64,000 bases of DNA from Agelaius tricolor (lineage: Eukaryota > Chordata > Aves > Passeriformes > Icteridae), in contig JALJCS010000001.1 in the NCBI GenBank assembly GCA_023055355.1, positions 94,039,381 through 94,103,380 on the forward strand. Reading direction: 5' to 3'. This document shows, in pieces, positions 36,444 to 47,613 of the stretch. Position numbers and translations under genes: made by a program. The notes under the pieces were generated by a model, which was not told where the DNA came from, searched no databases, and saw only the letters and a list, made by a program, of their open reading frames with translations. Numbering within the stretch: position 1 is the first letter of the stretch; every line of letters begins with the position of its first letter.

Positions 36444-38063
36444 TCAAGGAGGTTGGGTGCTACAGCCACCCGGAAGCCGGAGGGCAAGCTGATCTCCATA
36501 GGAAAGCTCTGATTGCTGATGACAAAGTGGTGAAGCTGTTTTGTCTCCAGTGAGCAGCGGAGGGACTTCAGGATATCCATCAGTCACAGACCAAAATCCC
36601 TCCTGCCCCACCGTGTCGGGGGTGCAGTGCTCAGGAGGTGTATCACCACTGTCTTCAGGACACAGCTGGAAAAACTTACACCCATCAGGAAGCCCGTGAG
36701 GAGCTGCAGGCTGGGAGACCTGTCTGGAAACGTGCCTGAAGAATTTCGCCTCCACCACGGCGTAAGTCTCCAGCCACGTTGTGCTTGGGATGCCTACTTC
36801 TGTGGGCTGGCTGCTCACAAAGACATCTGAGTCTCCTTGCCGCACGGCAAAGAACATCTCAACCGTGAAGCTTTCCTTGTCTTTGCTCAGCTGAAATTTG
36901 CAGGAGCGGCTGGAGGGCTGCAACCTTAAACGCCAGTGGCACGATTCAGGCAACAGCAGCCAGGCTACTCTCACAAATCGATAGAACCAGTGGACAGTTT
37001 TCTCCACATCTAGATAGCAGCCGGTGCAGAGGGTCTGCAGGAGGCTGGGGTCCTGTTTCCTTCTCAGCTCCTCCTCGGGGTGGTGGAGGAAACACAGCAT
37101 GTCCTCCCCCAGCCTCTCCCTCCTGCAGGTGCACACCAGCTCCACACGGACACAGAAGTTCCTCTGGACCATCCCTGCAGTCTCCAGCTCCAGGTGGAAG
37201 GCATGTCCTGGAGGGGGACTCAGGGGTACAAGGAAACGGTACACAACACCTTGTGCATGGGCACTCCAGCCTTCAAAGGCGCTGCCCACTCCCATGGCTG
37301 CTTGTGGCACTGGGTAGAAACTGTTGGACAAGCCTTCTCCAAAGACGTGGATGAGTTTGTCCACCAGGTCCGTAATCACGGAGAATCCTTTGTCCAGATC
37401 CAGAACAGGCAACTCCTGTATGCACTCCTCTGAAAGGCTTCCAAGCTTCCTTTGCACATGGGTACCATCGTCGTCTTCTCCGTTTGCCGTCTCCTGCTTG
37501 TCATCGACATTGCCCTCTTCCACATTTCCAACAACGTTCCGTCTTTCTTCCTCCTCCATCAAGTTGCTGCTGGACCTCTCCTTGTGGCCACCTTTGTCCG
37601 GATCACATTGAATTTTCCCGCATCCAAACCACAGCACCAAGAGAAGCGTGAGGATTCCACTCAGAGCCCAGAACTGCCACCCAAGCCGGGCTCCCCAGGC
37701 GCCACCACTCTGCTCCAGCTTCATCTGCTCCAGTTCCTGAATCAGCTGAGTCATCTGCTGCTTCAGATACTCAGCACGCTGCTGCATGCGCTCCAGGCTG
37801 GCCTCATCCAGCCCATCCCCGGCCTGCTGCGGGTACTGGATGAGGCCTTGCACAAGCAAGAGAAGGAATGTAACGGCAAGCATGGCCAAGGGCAGTGAGC
37901 AGGGCTTCAGTGTGGATGGGAGGGAGCTACTGATAGGGAAAGTGGGGACAGGAGCCCCAGGGATCTCAAGGCGGGATAGAGGGGGCCCGCCAGCTGACAG
38001 CCTGCCAGGCCTGTGCCGCTGCCCCAGCACCGGCACAAAGGGTCTGGCCAAAGGCGCTGCCAC
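36444..38063 (-). CDS. ITPRIPL1-like protein, copy B, with altered C-terminus
   Basis: Second intronless 539-codon frame, nearly identical to copy A; the likelier start is again residue 61 (37883), giving 479 residues. Domain order is the same: hydrophobic N-terminal segment, coiled coil, transmembrane helix, acidic linker, ITPRIP/Mab-21-like domain. Nine residues differ from copy A: five within the first 60 codons (probably 5' UTR), three in the linker (V169M, Q175R, I177V) and one next to the stop (L538P). It shares the frame departure after residue 466 and the TGA in the ancestral frame (36584-36586), so these predate the duplication. The GC-rich gene stands in AT-rich DNA. Function is uncertain: it keeps the membrane anchor and most of the Mab-21-like domain but lacks the normal C-terminal helical part. 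Confidence 0.82.
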   Translation of the reverse strand: MAAPLARPFVPVLGQRHRPGRLSAGGPPLSRLEIPGAPVPTFPISSSLPSTLKPCSLPLAMLAVTFLLLLVQGLIQYPQQAGDGLDEASLERMQQRAEYLKQQMTQLIQELEQMKLEQSGGAWGARLGWQFWALSGILTLLLVLWFGCGKIQCDPDKGGHKERSSSNLMEEEERRNVVGNVEEGNVDDKQETANGEDDDGTHVQRKLGSLSEECIQELPVLDLDKGFSVITDLVDKLIHVFGEGLSNSFYPVPQAAMGVGSAFEGWSAHAQGVVYRFLVPLSPPPGHAFHLELETAGMVQRNFCVRVELVCTCRRERLGEDMLCFLHHPEEELRRKQDPSLLQTLCTGCYLDVEKTVHWFYRFVRVAWLLLPESCHWRLRLQPSSRSCKFQLSKDKESFTVEMFFAVRQGDSDVFVSSQPTEVGIPSTTWLETYAVVEAKFFRHVSRQVSQPAAPHGLPDGCKFFQLCPEDSGDTPPEHCTPDTVGQEGFWSVTDGYPEVPPLLTGDKTASPLCHQQSELSYGDQLALRLPGGCSTQPP

Positions 38064-38239
38064 CGGGGCTGGCCTCTGGATGCCCGCTGAGAAGCCGCTC
38101 CCCGACTACTCGCGTTTCTGCCGTGGGCCTCGCTCCGCCTTCAGCACAGCCTCCTGTCTGCGTGCACGCTCGCCCCTCGCCGAGGCTGTGCTGGGGCAGC
38201 GTTACCTGCTGCTCCTGTTGGCAGCTGCCCCCATTGTCA

Positions 38240-38262
38240 CACTGCGGCTGTGATGTCACACA
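38240..38262 (-). promoter_or_regulatory. CRE-like element upstream of ITPRIPL1-like copy B
   Basis: TGACATCA on the minus strand (38251-38258), the counterpart of the element in copy A, about 370 bases upstream of the likely start codon. Confidence 0.35.
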
Positions 38263-38283
38263 TGTCACCATGCATCTATGCCT

Positions 38284-41200
38284 GTATTAAATTCTGGTGG
38301 ACCTAGTGATCTTAAAACTCTTTTCCGAGCTTAATGATGCTGTGATTTTCTTCCGTAAATATCTCCCTTGCTACTGGATACTGATAAACCCTTCCTGGCT
38401 CCCCAGACCTGCTTTGAGCCAAAACCTCTATAGTACCAACTCCTCAAATCTGAACAAAGATGTTTTTGCTAATGTCTATGCATATACACCTTTGGTGTAT
38501 ATGCAGGTTGATGTACAGAAGGATTTATGCACACAGAAGTCACTATCATATGGCCTATTCTGAGGGAACACCTGAGAAAACATGAGGCCTGAAGGATTTT
38601 AAAGAGGTCTTCTTTGGTACTTTCTGCCTTTTCTGATAGTTTTAACCAGCCTTTGATCTTATTCAGAAACTGAATATCTAAGTCTGAATCTCATGTGAAT
38701 TTTCACATCACGTACTCAGGTTAACCAAGCAACACATCCCTTTGATTCCATCATTTGTATGACCATGCATTTTTTTATGTCCCCACTTTTTATAGAAATT
38801 GTGGTACTGAAAGCAATACTAGAAAGGTGTATTCCCTTTTCAGATTTGATCATCATCTTTGTTGTGTCTATTCAGGGAATCTGTTTTATCCACCACGTTA
38901 GGTGCTGTTATTGTCATAGTTCCCACCGTGTTTGCCACAGCTATTACTATGGTGCAGTAGAAATCAATAGCATTTTTTCCATGCATCAGGGATTTCTCAT
39001 CAATACTTTTGTACAACAATTAAATGAGCACAGGTTCCACTCATCTGAATAAGCCTGGTAGCTTTATCCCATTTTGGAACCTCTGGAAGTAGCAAACTGT
39101 GACATTAGGACCTGATTTAGTGTGTGACGGTTTCCACCCCCCTTTCTAGAGCATCCCTCCCCTCAGTTCAGCTCTGAGGCTCAGGCTATTCCTTCTGAGC
39201 CTTCTACTTCCCCCTCCAGCTCTTGAATTTAATACTCTGTTTAAATGACCTTCCCAACTAAGCAAGCAGTTAAGACATCAAACTTGCTTTACACAGAGTT
39301 AAGAAAACTTTATGTCTTGCTCAGGTGATTCATCTATTTGTCCTGTCTAAGGGAATGTGAAATACAGCACCATCAATTATCTGCTGTGTATCGACTGTTA
39401 GGTTGTTAGGACTACATCTAAAATACATTATTTGTAGTTTTTAGACTAACAATTTTCTATCAATTAATCCCTATGTCAACATTTCACAAGATCTGAATTT
39501 ATTCCAGCTCAGCAGCTAATTCAAGTCTGTTGGCATTATTTTGGATGGAGCATTTGATGGAGAAATCTGATGTCATTTGTTGTGAACAAGAGACCTGTTT
39601 TCATTATAACTCAATACCTGTATTAAATACTTGGATTACACATGCACACTGCTTAAATTCAATACCTGTGTTACCCATATTCAGTAAGTAATGCTCAGTT
39701 AGTCACTAACCAGGCCTCAAATAGTTAACCATGGCATTTAGTCTATAAATCACCAAAACAAAAACAAAAAAGGTCTCTCCCACATATTTTAATGCTTTCT
39801 TCTGTTTGTTTGTTTGTTTAATTGCTTTTTCTGCTTACAATTTTCCTAGCTACAGTGGGCATGGAGATGGATTATGAATCCCTTTCATCCTATTTACAGC
39901 AGCAACAGCATCTCAGATTTTGGCCTGGCTTGCTGCCAGATGCAAGCAATACATTTCCTCCAGTTGCAAGCTATAAAATTATTCTGTCTTTGTCATTCCC
40001 TGGATCTTTTTGAAGGACATCAATGATTCTCTGCCAGTGTTGCTGTGATGAATTATATGCTTTTGCTGTCTAGCACAAGGGTGAGCTACACAAAGCCACA
40101 GAGGATGAATTTAAAAAAGATCCACATGAGTTTTTATTGTTTATTGAAACCAATTTCATAATAGCAATGCAAGTACAGCAAAAATATTACATGCAATTAG
40201 GGAGACAATTGAAATTAGGAAATTCAAAGACATTGTTGGAGTTTTTTGCATGCTTCACGCCTGTTTTCTTGCATATTAGGATCAAAAAATTACTTGGGAG
40301 ACTCCATGTTAGGTTTATGCCACACAGCTACTTCTGTGCTTCTGAAATACCAGCATACATATCCTCTCCTTTTACAGGAGTTTATGCTGACATATTTCTG
40401 ACTGCATTCTAGCCTACTCACTAAATTACATTTTCCAGTAATTTAATTAAACATATTCAGAGTTCTTGTGCACAATACACATAATTTTTGAGGATCTCTT
40501 AAGTCTTTCATAATCATGTTTGGTTTTCTTTCCTTTTTCCTCCTAAAATTTATAGTTAGGGAAGAGGGATGGCAATATTTTAATTTCAAGTGCATTAAAA
40601 CTGTATTTTCCTCACATATTTCCTTATTTTTATTGTGAAGTGACAGGTTGTGCCTGAAAAATATTGCCTTGGTTAAGAAAAACTGGTAAACAAGAATCAA
40701 AACTTTGTCCTGTTCCTCCATTTTTATTATTTTCATTTAATGGTCACTGAGTATTTATTTTGAACATTCAGAATTGTGGAGACATATTTCTGCCAAGACT
40801 AAATATGTCTGCCTCTCAAGAATGTCCCATTTATATTTTCCCATACAGGCAGGTTATAATCTTCATCTGAAATGTTCTACTTTATCCTGCTCCACCCAAA
40901 TTCTTGTGTTACTTTCATCACTGTGCTAACATAACATACTCCAGCAAGGGAAGCAAGCAAGATCTCTTGTTTCCTTTTCCCTTCCTCTCTCCACAAAGAA
41001 ATTTGCTTAACTACATTTTTTAATAAAGATTAGCATTAGGGGGAAAAAAATAGCAGTAACTTGGAGTAATAAAAGCCAATGTTTAGAAACCCTCTTACTT
41101 TTTTGTGGAATAAACCACAACAGCGTCATTACATTGGGCCTGCCTTTGAATCCAAGCCTTTTTGCCAGCTTTTTGCAATATTTTCATCCTTTTGTCAGTA

Positions 41201-41420
41201 CAATCCATTCCTGCTCCCCCCTTTTGCTCTCATCCCTGACCTGTCATTATCCCCAGGTGCCACCCTGACCCAAAGCCTTGTGTTCAAACTGGCAATGCCA
41301 GAACGTGCCCAAGGCTCCCCAAAGGCTTCCTTGGTCCCACTGCCCAGAGGGGACACAATGGGTCTCAGCACTGTGGTGGGCTGCTCTGCTACCCTTGTGC
41401 TCCTGGGCAGCTCTCTGAAC
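38284..41420. other. Intergenic DNA, no gene recognised
   Basis: AT-rich DNA between block B and the CR1 next to the LCA5 promoter. It contains a perfect 12-base hairpin (38479-38505), a short TTTG repeat (about 39803-39819) and no recognisable exon or RNA gene. Confidence 0.6.
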
Positions 41421-41426
41421 AAAATC

Positions 41427-42035
41427 ACAGAAATAATTAGGTTGGGAAAGACCTCTGAGATCATCAAGTCCAACCTATGACCGAACAACACCATGTTAAT
41501 TAGACCATGGCACTAAGTGCCACATCCAGTCTGTCCTTAAACACCCCAGGGATGGTGACTCTACCACTTCCCTGGGCAGCCCATTCCAATGTCCAGTCTC
41601 CCTTTCTGTGAAGAAATGCCTCCTAATGTCCAACCTAAAGCTCCCCTGGAGCAGCTTGAAGGAAGCTATGTCCTCTTGTTCTGTCATTACCCACGTGGAA
41701 GGAAAGGCTGACCTAGAAAAAAAGGCTGACCCTCACCTGGCTACAACCACCTTCCAGGGAGTTGTAGAGAGCCAAAAAGCCTCCCCTGAGACCCCTCCTT
41801 TCCAGGCAAAACACCTTCAGCTCCCTCAGCTGTGCTCGAGACCCTTCACCAGCTTCATTGCCCTTCTCTGGACTACTCCAGCAGTTCGATGTCCTTCTTG
41901 TAGTGAGGGACCCAGAACTGGACACAGCACCAAGGTGTGGCCTCACCAGTGCTGAGTGCTCACAATCACTGCCCTGGTCCTGCTGGCCACACTATTGCTG
42001 ATACAGGCCAGGTGCCTCTCGGCCATGGGCTGCTT
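41427..42035 (-). mobile_element. CR1 LINE 3' region, minus strand, abutting the LCA5 CpG island
   Basis: The plus strand starts with the reversed CR1 tail (aaaatcacagaaataattag, then gttgggaaagacctctgaga) and continues with classic wording: 'ccacttccctgggcagccca', 'ttccaatgtccagtctccct', 'cttcattgcccttctctgga', then 'ctgatacaggccaggtgcc'. About 600 bases are present, relatively well kept, so this is one of the younger CR1 copies here. Its right end lies within about 30 bases of the start of the LCA5 promoter island and about 260 bases from the first CCAAT box. Confidence 0.9.
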
Positions 42036-42059
42036 TCCTTCGATGGCACAGAGGTGCCC

Positions 42060-42680
42060 AACAGAACCAAGATGGTGAGGGCAGGCCAGGACGGGGTTTC
42101 GGGGCCCGCCGCTGTGGGAGCACAGCCCCGAGGAGGCGGCCCTGTCTCCCCTCGGCCGCTGCTCGGCGGAGCTCACCTGGCCCCGGGCCCAGCCCGCAGC
42201 GCCCCCTGCAGGCGCTGCCGGGGCACAGCAGCGAAGAAAGGCAGCGCCGCAGCGTTCAGCCCCTCCATATTCCCGCCTCTTTAGCAGAGTTTCAACCAAT
42301 CAGCAGCCAGGGCTCGGCCTCCCGCCAATGGAAAGAGCGGCTGACGCCAAGCTGGCAGGGCGGACAGCCAATGGCTGAGGAGGAGAGCCCGCCCCGCCGC
42401 CGGTTGCCGGGCAGCCGCTGTCAATGGCCGCCGCGCGGCCCCTTTAAGCGTAACGCGGCAACCGCCGGCGCGTCCTCCGGGCGGGCCGAGGGGCCGGGCA
42501 GGTACCGCCGAGACGGGCCGGGGGCGGCGGGCACATCGCGGACATCGCGGGGCGAAGGGAGCGCCACGGGGGGGAAACAGGACTGCCGCGGGGCCGCCTT
42601 TTCCTAGGGGCTGTGGGAGCTGGGAACGGGCCCGGGCCTAGGCCTGGGGTTGGCCTCCGAAAGGTCTCGGGCCGCTGGTG
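42060..42680 (+). promoter_or_regulatory. LCA5: CpG island promoter of LCA5
   Basis: GC-rich, CpG-dense DNA immediately upstream of the LCA5 transcription unit. Three CCAAT boxes on the plus strand (42296-42300, 42325-42329, 42368-42372) indicate NF-Y binding and suggest a start site shortly downstream, perhaps 42430-42470. RFX-type half-sites GTTGCC (42403-42408) and GGCAAC (42457-42462) lie there as well, as expected for a ciliary gene. Candidate donors for a noncoding first exon are CAG/GTACCG (after 42501) and TGG/GTAAGT (after 42863). Which is used cannot be decided from sequence. Confidence 0.8.
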
Positions 42681-45600
42681 TTCAGTTCCTTTCTTTCGAA
42701 GTCGTTTAGTGTATGTCGGTTTCGGTGATTGCATTTAAAATTTGCCATCGCGAAGTGCTGCTTGAAAATAACATTCAATGTGTTCTTCAAGAGCGTCTCG
42801 GCTGAGTGAAGGCAAGCTGCGGGAGGCGGAGGGCTGCCCTCGGGGCTGGCTGGGCTGAGCTGGGTAAGTCCGCACGCACCGGGCTGGGGGTGGGAGTGTG
42901 AGCGACGGCACGGGCCAACGTGATGCAGTCTGATTTAGAAACATAATCTCTGCTCCTCCATTTAGGACTGGCCTGCATGTGCTCTGTTTGAAGTGCCATT
43001 TCCTCATTTTTGACCTGGGACTTAGAGCAGCTTCTTCATTTTGAGATCTGACACAAGTAGCGTTGCGGCTTACTGGGGCAGAGCCAGGTAAATGTAACAT
43101 AGGCTTTTAAAATCATAGAGCGTTTTAATTCACCAAAATGCAGGACAAGGCAACAATCTTAAGCTGTGCCAGGGGAGATTTATGTTGGACATTATGAGCA
43201 ATTTCTTCACAGAAAGGGTGATTAAACATAGAAATGAGCTACTCAGGGTGGTGAAGTCATCATCCCTCGAATTGTTTAAGGAAAGACTGGATGTGGCACT
43301 TTGTGCCCTGAATTAGTTGACATGCTGATGTCCAGTCATAGGTTGGACTTGATGATATCTGAGGTCTTTTCCAACCTAATTGATTCTGTGATTTTGTTAA
43401 AAGCTAGTAAACCTAGAAAAACTGCATACAGTTAAGCCAGCAGCTGCAGTACCTAATGAAGTTTTACTTAGTCCTCACTAAGGCTCATCACTCAGTATTT
43501 TTTGATGTCATAAAAGTAAATAATTTTGCTTGGCTCTCTTCTGTAAAACCTAAAGTATTTGGATATGAAGAAGATGGATGCAGGGAGAGGAGGGAGACAA
43601 ATTTCTTTTGAAATTATTCTTAAGTTGAGCACTTCAATGACTTGGATTGATGCTTTTGTACTTGTCTGCAGCTGGCTTTCTTGCAGTGTCCCTGTCTCAG
43701 AGCAGGTGGAAGAACGGAGCGGGCCGTTAGAGGTCAGTGTTTGTGCGGGAAGTGCCATTCGGTGACTAGCAAAAGCACTGAGCTTCCCCTGGTCTGCGAG
43801 GGGCAAAGGACACTCAAAGTTCTATGATTCTTGCACTACAGGACTAAGCTTTAGATGCACTGCATGGGAAGAATTGCTAAGTAATTTTCCTTGCTTTCTA
43901 TTGCATAATACCTGTAATCCCACGGTTCAATTTCTGTTTGTGTGATTTACTTAGGAGTAATAGGGAATCTCCTGTCACTGTTGCAGTTGTTTTTTGTTCT
44001 CTGTTTTGTCTGTCATGTCCTTTGCAGTGACCTGGTGCTTGATTGTTTTTTGTAATGATGAACATGGTTTTGATACAAAATATGTAAATAATAGCAATAG
44101 ACAGAAGTAGCAGAAATGAAGGCATATGAAATCATAGAAACAAAACCCTTTCTAAAGTTCATGCAAGTTCCAGATTTCCTTCAGGCACTCTGTATTGATG
44201 TGATCTCAATTCGTTAGGCTTTTAAAAGCATGCCTTGAGCTTTTGAGGGGACAGGATTGGGATTTTGGTGGTGGTGGTGGAGCTTAGTAGACCCACTGCT
44301 AATCCATAATGTTTCACTCGTCACAACTTATTAAACCTACAGTGGAAAATAGGTATCTTTGTGATCTTATTCACACGAGTTAAACTCTCTTTATAATCAA
44401 CTCAAACTAGTTTGTAACAATTGGAAAGTCAGGGAACCAAAACATTTCTTAATTAAACAGTCCTTAGGCTCACTGAAGTGAAACTCAAATATCCTAGTTA
44501 CTCTTTTGTTCTTAAAATAAACTGTGCATTCTTTTGTTAATCAAATTGTATTATAAAGTGTTGGAAAATTAATTTGGCAAGACTTGACAGATTAAGGTTT
44601 TTTTGTTTTGTATGGAAAATATGATAATATTACCAGTTTATGGAACTGAAAACCATTTGAAGATCCAAGAGATGTTTTTGGGTATTCCTCAAGAGGGCTT
44701 TCTTTGTTTTACCTTTTTTAATTTGTTTTCATTCCATTACTTTTCAAGTACTTGCAAAATGCATAGAGAATTCCTGTTCATTTATATCACTGTATGTCAA
44801 AATGATACTTAGCAAAATATTCTCAGGAGTGGGGAATATCCAGTATAGGAGTGGTGGATAATTCTAATCCTCCAGTTCTTAGAATTTGTTTGTTTTAAAT
44901 ATACTGAGTTATGAAAAGCGTTCTTCAAAAAGATTATTGCCTCTTCAGTGAACTCTTGTGAGGCTATAAAATAACTGATCAGCTTTAATTTGGTACGTGG
45001 AAGTGAGGGCTCTTGTTTTATATATAATTAGACATGACTGTAGGCATTTATGCTTTCCTTAAATGTAAGAATATGAGGTCTGTGCCTCCAGAGTACTATT
45101 TTTATATCTCATTTTATTTTAGTACTTTAATATATTTGTTTATATTTTTTTGCATTCCCTGAAATTCTGTCCTTTGGAACCACACCTGATGCAGTCTTGC
45201 CTGTGCATCCTCTAGAGAACAGATTGTGCCCAAAATGCTGCCTATTCAGGCTTGTTTTACTCTTCAAGGAGCAAAATAATATCCATTCTGCACAGGTGTT
45301 TGTGGGGCCAGGAGTTAGGCAAGGAAGTGTTTGGGAGTAGGGAAGCACCCTGACATGTTCTAATATTCTTACATGATCTTAGTTATAGTTATGATTAGGT
45401 ATGTCCTTTTGAAATTTTAATAACTGCACTATCTTGTAAGGAAAAAGAAAAATCATTCCTGATTATTTGAATGTTCACAATAATGATACCTTTCAGCATG
45501 TGCTTAGCAATCTCTAGGACAGGTGATCTCAAGCATAGCTTATTTAACTTTCTAGGCTTTGCAGTGAAATTTTAGTTTTTCTCAGATTCTTTTGACATAA

Positions 45601-47237
45601 GTTTTTGGCATCTAATTTTTTTGGATCACTTTGAAAATATTTGGGTGTTTTAAAAACATTATTTTGGAAAGTTACTTCCTAAGTAACAAAAATACTCTTT
45701 TCCAGGTAATTCAGTATTCATTTCCAACCATCTTCCTCGTTTAGAAACCTGATGGGATATTTATTCCTCTAATTCCTTCTGTATAGATTATGAGGCCAAA
45801 TGGATTCCAGTCACTAGAGACAGAGTTGTGCTAACACTGAACTGAGCCAGAAAGCTTGAATTTGTAATGAAAACTATCTTGGCAGCTGACATTTCTGTTC
45901 TGCTTGGCTCTGCAATAATGCATGTATAGGCAGTGAAGGCTGAGAAGAAGGCCAAGTTTATTTTATTTGGGATATAAAAATATAGTGAAAAATTTACAGC
46001 TCATTTACAGGTATGTTGAATGTCCTGCAGCATAGAACAGCTTTGACTGAAAGCAGCTCAATTTTTTGGTGTGTAATTTGCTTTGCCATTTAGAAATCAG
46101 CTAGGAGGTTATGTCATTCAACAGGTGGAACTGATGGGCTCTGATGCAGACCCTATTTATTCACCCACTAGAGGCATGATATCTCAAAAGAAAGAGATGG
46201 TGAAATTAAGCTTGAAAGCTGCCAAGAGTGGTGAGAGAGCCAAAAGACAAGGGAAGCTGAGCATAGTCAGTAAAACACTTCTAAACTATTGAGAAAATTC
46301 TTTTGACCTTCTTTGAAGGTGAAGAAAATTTAGAATATATTTGCTCCATTACATTCTCAGGAAGTGTCTCCAAATACAAAATGGGATGATTTTAGCTTGA
46401 GATATGGGATTTTTCAGTTTGCATCAGGCTGCAGGAATAGCCCTTCTTATTTTATATCTGCTTCAGATGTAATGTTTAGATGTAATGTTTATCATGTACT
46501 GGTGTTGTGGTCTCTCTTACCAGATACAAAAAACATATAAATATAGATGTAAATATATAAATACACATGACACAAATGTGTTTGCTCTGGCCAATCCTTG
46601 AAGGCATGAAGCACCAGATGTTGTAGGGTATGGGAGTACTTTTCAGGGTGAAGATTGGGATAGATAGTGCAGTCTCATTAGGGGTTAGGGACTGGATGTT
46701 TTCCAGACAAATGGGGCAATTGATATTCAAGCCCATTATTTAACATTGTTGGAATGTCAAAAATTGAGAAATGGAAGATTTACTCAAATTTTACAAATAT
46801 CTCAATTCAAGTCACACAAATAAGTTGTTAATTCATTTCGTTAAAAAGTTTTAAAACATGTCTAAATTAGTTTCCTGAATATCAACAAACTTTCACTTGT
46901 GTTCTCTTTTGTTTTTCAAATTATTCTTTTTCCTTCTCTAACGTGGGAGTAGTTTCTTATTCTGGATTTAGCTGTGTTAATATTCTGATTTCTCTTTTGG
47001 GATTGAAATACCTCAGAGTATTGAATGTAATGCTAGTAGCATTCCTAGAGTGATGCCTGTCACATTTAATATAAATAATTAATGTAAATATAATTACTAA
47101 TATAAGCAATAGGTAGCACAATGTGTATCATAAGGTTATAGGAGTCATCAATAATTTTACAGCTTTTTTACTTTTCTTTCTTTCTTAAAACCAAAGCCAT
47201 TCTCACTGTTTTTTTTCCTCTCTCTAAATTGTTGCAG
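42502..47237 (+). other. LCA5: LCA5 5' intron(s) between the promoter and the first coding exon
   Basis: Between the CpG island and the acceptor ending at 47237 lies DNA with possible extra noncoding exons (donor candidates after 42863 and after 43089) but no certain one. It carries a CR1 fragment (43150-43396) and otherwise AT-rich single-copy sequence. Confidence 0.6.
43150..43396 (+). mobile_element. CR1 LINE 3' end, plus strand
   Basis: Typical CR1 3' end in sense: 'atttcttcacagaaagggtg', then 'gaattgtttaaggaaagact', 'ggttggacttgatgatatct' and the tail 'gattctgtgattttgtt'. The tail resembles that of the reversed copy at 41427, so the two may be of related subfamilies. It lies in the first intron of LCA5. 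Confidence 0.88.
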
Positions 47238-47414
47238 AAAAATGCATTCTGAATGATAGCTACTGCTTGCTGAACTGAACTGCAGAGATCTCATGCTTGG
47301 AGATGATAAACCGGAGGAAATAATCAAACTGCTGCCATTGTGACAACTAAAAGATCCTTTGTGCCAAAATGAGCAGTCTTTGAGAAAATCCTGGAAAGCC
47401 GTTAAACCTGAAAA
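47238..47414 (+). other. LCA5: LCA5 5' UTR part of the first coding exon, with five upstream ATGs
   Basis: The acceptor 'attgttgcag' ends at 47237. The 177 bases before the start codon contain ATGs at 47242, 47253, 47293, 47303 and 47369. Each opens a very short frame (4, 6, 16, 6 and 4 codons) that ends before the main ATG. The main ATG at 47415 has A at -3 and G at +4. This layout suggests reduced or regulated translation. Confidence 0.75.
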
Positions 47415-47613
47415 ATGGGAGAAAGAGTAAGGAGCCCAGATTCTGAGCAGGAGAGGAAATCAGACGAGGATAAAAATAGTGACTCCTATTATTCAGATGA
47501 AGGGAATGCATCTCGTTCATCCAGCCAGTCGCCAGCACTAAGCTCTCCATCTACAAACCAAGAAAAAAGACATCACAAAACACAGACTTCAAACAGCCTG
47601 TTGCACTACCAAG
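47415..47613 (+). CDS. LCA5: LCA5 coding exon 1 (residues 1-66)
   Basis: Begins [19 protein letters not shown] and ends CACTACCAAG before the donor GTAGGT (47614), phase 1. It encodes the charged, serine-rich N-terminus ([12 protein letters not shown]), which is poorly conserved in the family apart from the first four residues and the QTSNS.LHYQ end. Confidence 0.95.

Larger units (their letters stand above)
35582..38283. repeat. Direct duplication, copy B (2.7 kb block with an ITPRIPL1-like gene)
   Basis: Second copy of the block described at 32465-35162, in the same orientation. The left flank shows indels against copy A (for example an extra stretch around 35617-35627 and a one-base deletion near 35746), the minisatellite differs in length, and the upstream region shows scattered substitutions, whereas most of the gene body is identical. 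Confidence 0.93.
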
